DNA of 64,000 nt from Tetragonia tetragonoides (Eukaryota > Streptophyta > Magnoliopsida > Caryophyllales > Aizoaceae). The stretch covers positions 18,334,500 to 18,398,499 of the forward strand of contig CM076145.1 in the NCBI GenBank assembly GCA_038025085.1, read 5' to 3'. This document shows, in pieces, positions 63,419 through 64,000 of the stretch. The notes under the pieces are model-generated. The model was not told the DNA's origin and made no database searches. It worked only from the letters and a program-made list of their open reading frames with translations. Both the position numbers and the translations under genes were made by a program. Within the stretch, counting starts at the first letter, position 1, and each line of letters begins with the position of its first letter.

Positions 63419-63584
63419 AGAGAAGAGGGTTTCTAATTCCCCTAAGAAAGAAACTAGACTTAGGAAAAAAAGTAAAAGGGGGACACCCCCTGTTCAAGAC
63501 TCAACCTAAAGATTTAGCTAAGATTCTAACTCAACAAAAATTGGGGACTGAGACTCGACTCCTCTAGCTCTTGCTTGTAGCCGA

Positions 63585-63950
63585 CTAGTTCCAGGCCTCA
63601 TAGGTATCATCTTCCTTTTTTAGGGGTGGCGGAATCTCCCCGCTATCTATGATTTTCTGTGTATCTTCTTTTAGGCAGATGCAGTCGTCAGTATAGTGGC
63701 CAAAGACTCGGTGATAGCGACAGTAGGAATCATTATCTTTGTCCACCCCTTGGAGGTCGTCGGAGGAGACTATAGGCTTGAGGTCTCCTCTCCATATGAG
63801 GGTATTCATAACTTTTCCGATGGGGGCGCACAGTCGAGTATACTGTTTTTGATCAAAGTGACACCATCCTTTTATAGCCCAAGTGCTAGGAGACCACATA
63901 GTTCCTTGATAAATGAAGCAGGTGATTACCTTTTTCAATCGTTTACATAG
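63585..63950 (-). pseudogene. Gag C-terminal region of the outer Tat element (partial, continues past window)
   Basis: Minus strand: LCAPIGKVMNTLIWRGDLKP, YCRYHRVFGHYTDDCICLKE and QKIIDSGEIPPP. It aligns with the inner YCKYHRCFGHLTDQCYRLK and FIIDSGAVSPP text, so it is the finger-like end of gag. The frame is open to the upper edge examined. Confidence 0.8.
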
Positions 63951-64000
63951 GTTGGTATGATGCCCATTAGCTTCACAATACTTGCATCGGAGGTAGGGAT

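Overview
This window is nuclear DNA from a flowering plant, probably a eudicot; I cannot name the species. The evidence is a seven-exon nuclear gene with GT/AG introns for mitochondrial ribosomal protein uL4, Stowaway-, Mutator- and hAT-type DNA transposons, and Tekay- and Tat-lineage Ty3/gypsy retrotransposons in a deeply nested array. There are no prokaryotic features and no CRISPR. I found no tRNA or rRNA gene. One gene looks functional (uL4m, 9947-18410, + strand). Nearly everything else is transposable-element sequence at different stages of decay.

Layout. 1-1728: degenerate flank. 1729-9373: a complete hAT element of 7.6 kb with an 8-bp target duplication and a decayed BED/hAT transposase on the minus strand; it seems to split an older minus-strand reading frame. 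9382-9946: upstream region of uL4m with a TTAACTTTTATT minisatellite. 9947-18410: the uL4m gene; intron 5 holds a Mutator-like element (14684-16328) with a Stowaway-like element (15074-15971) inside it. 18411-20751: 3' flank, GAGCTCGGCTCG repeats, a long (TA)n tract and pyrimidine-rich DNA.

20752-35067: a minus-strand LTR element with an Asp-type primer site and gag remnants but no pol (LARD-like, Athila-style). A Mutator-like element (22577-31077, 9-bp target duplication) lies inside it, and a Tekay-type chromovirus (22724-30198) lies inside that.

35068-35571: the minisatellite tail of a third, otherwise missing, Tat element. 35572 to beyond 64000: an 'outer' Tat element in minus orientation. 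A complete 'inner' Tat element in plus orientation (42587-59218, 16.6 kb) is inserted in it. Each Tat element carries two extra genes antisense to its own gag-pol: a seven-exon plant-mobile-domain (PMD) gene and a DUF7745-like gene. The inner element landed exactly in the outer element's DUF7745-like gene. Later hits include a 5'-truncated LINE in the outer 3' LTR, a 1070-bp hAT element in PMD exon 4 of the inner copy, and a 2.0-kb solo LTR in the outer gag-pol interval.

How the parts work together. In the Tat family the LTR drives gag-pol (capsid, protease, reverse transcriptase, a second archaeal-type RNase H, integrase). The PMD and DUF7745-like genes have their own promoters on the opposite strand. 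A 12-bp palindrome, GCCGCTAGCGGC, recurs upstream of the TATA boxes of one LTR and both DUF7745-like genes, and also upstream of the inner PMD gene, so the three transcription units may share a regulatory module. Every transposon coding region seen here has stops or frameshifts. All coordinates, repeats and target duplications were read by eye; no alignment or database search was run.
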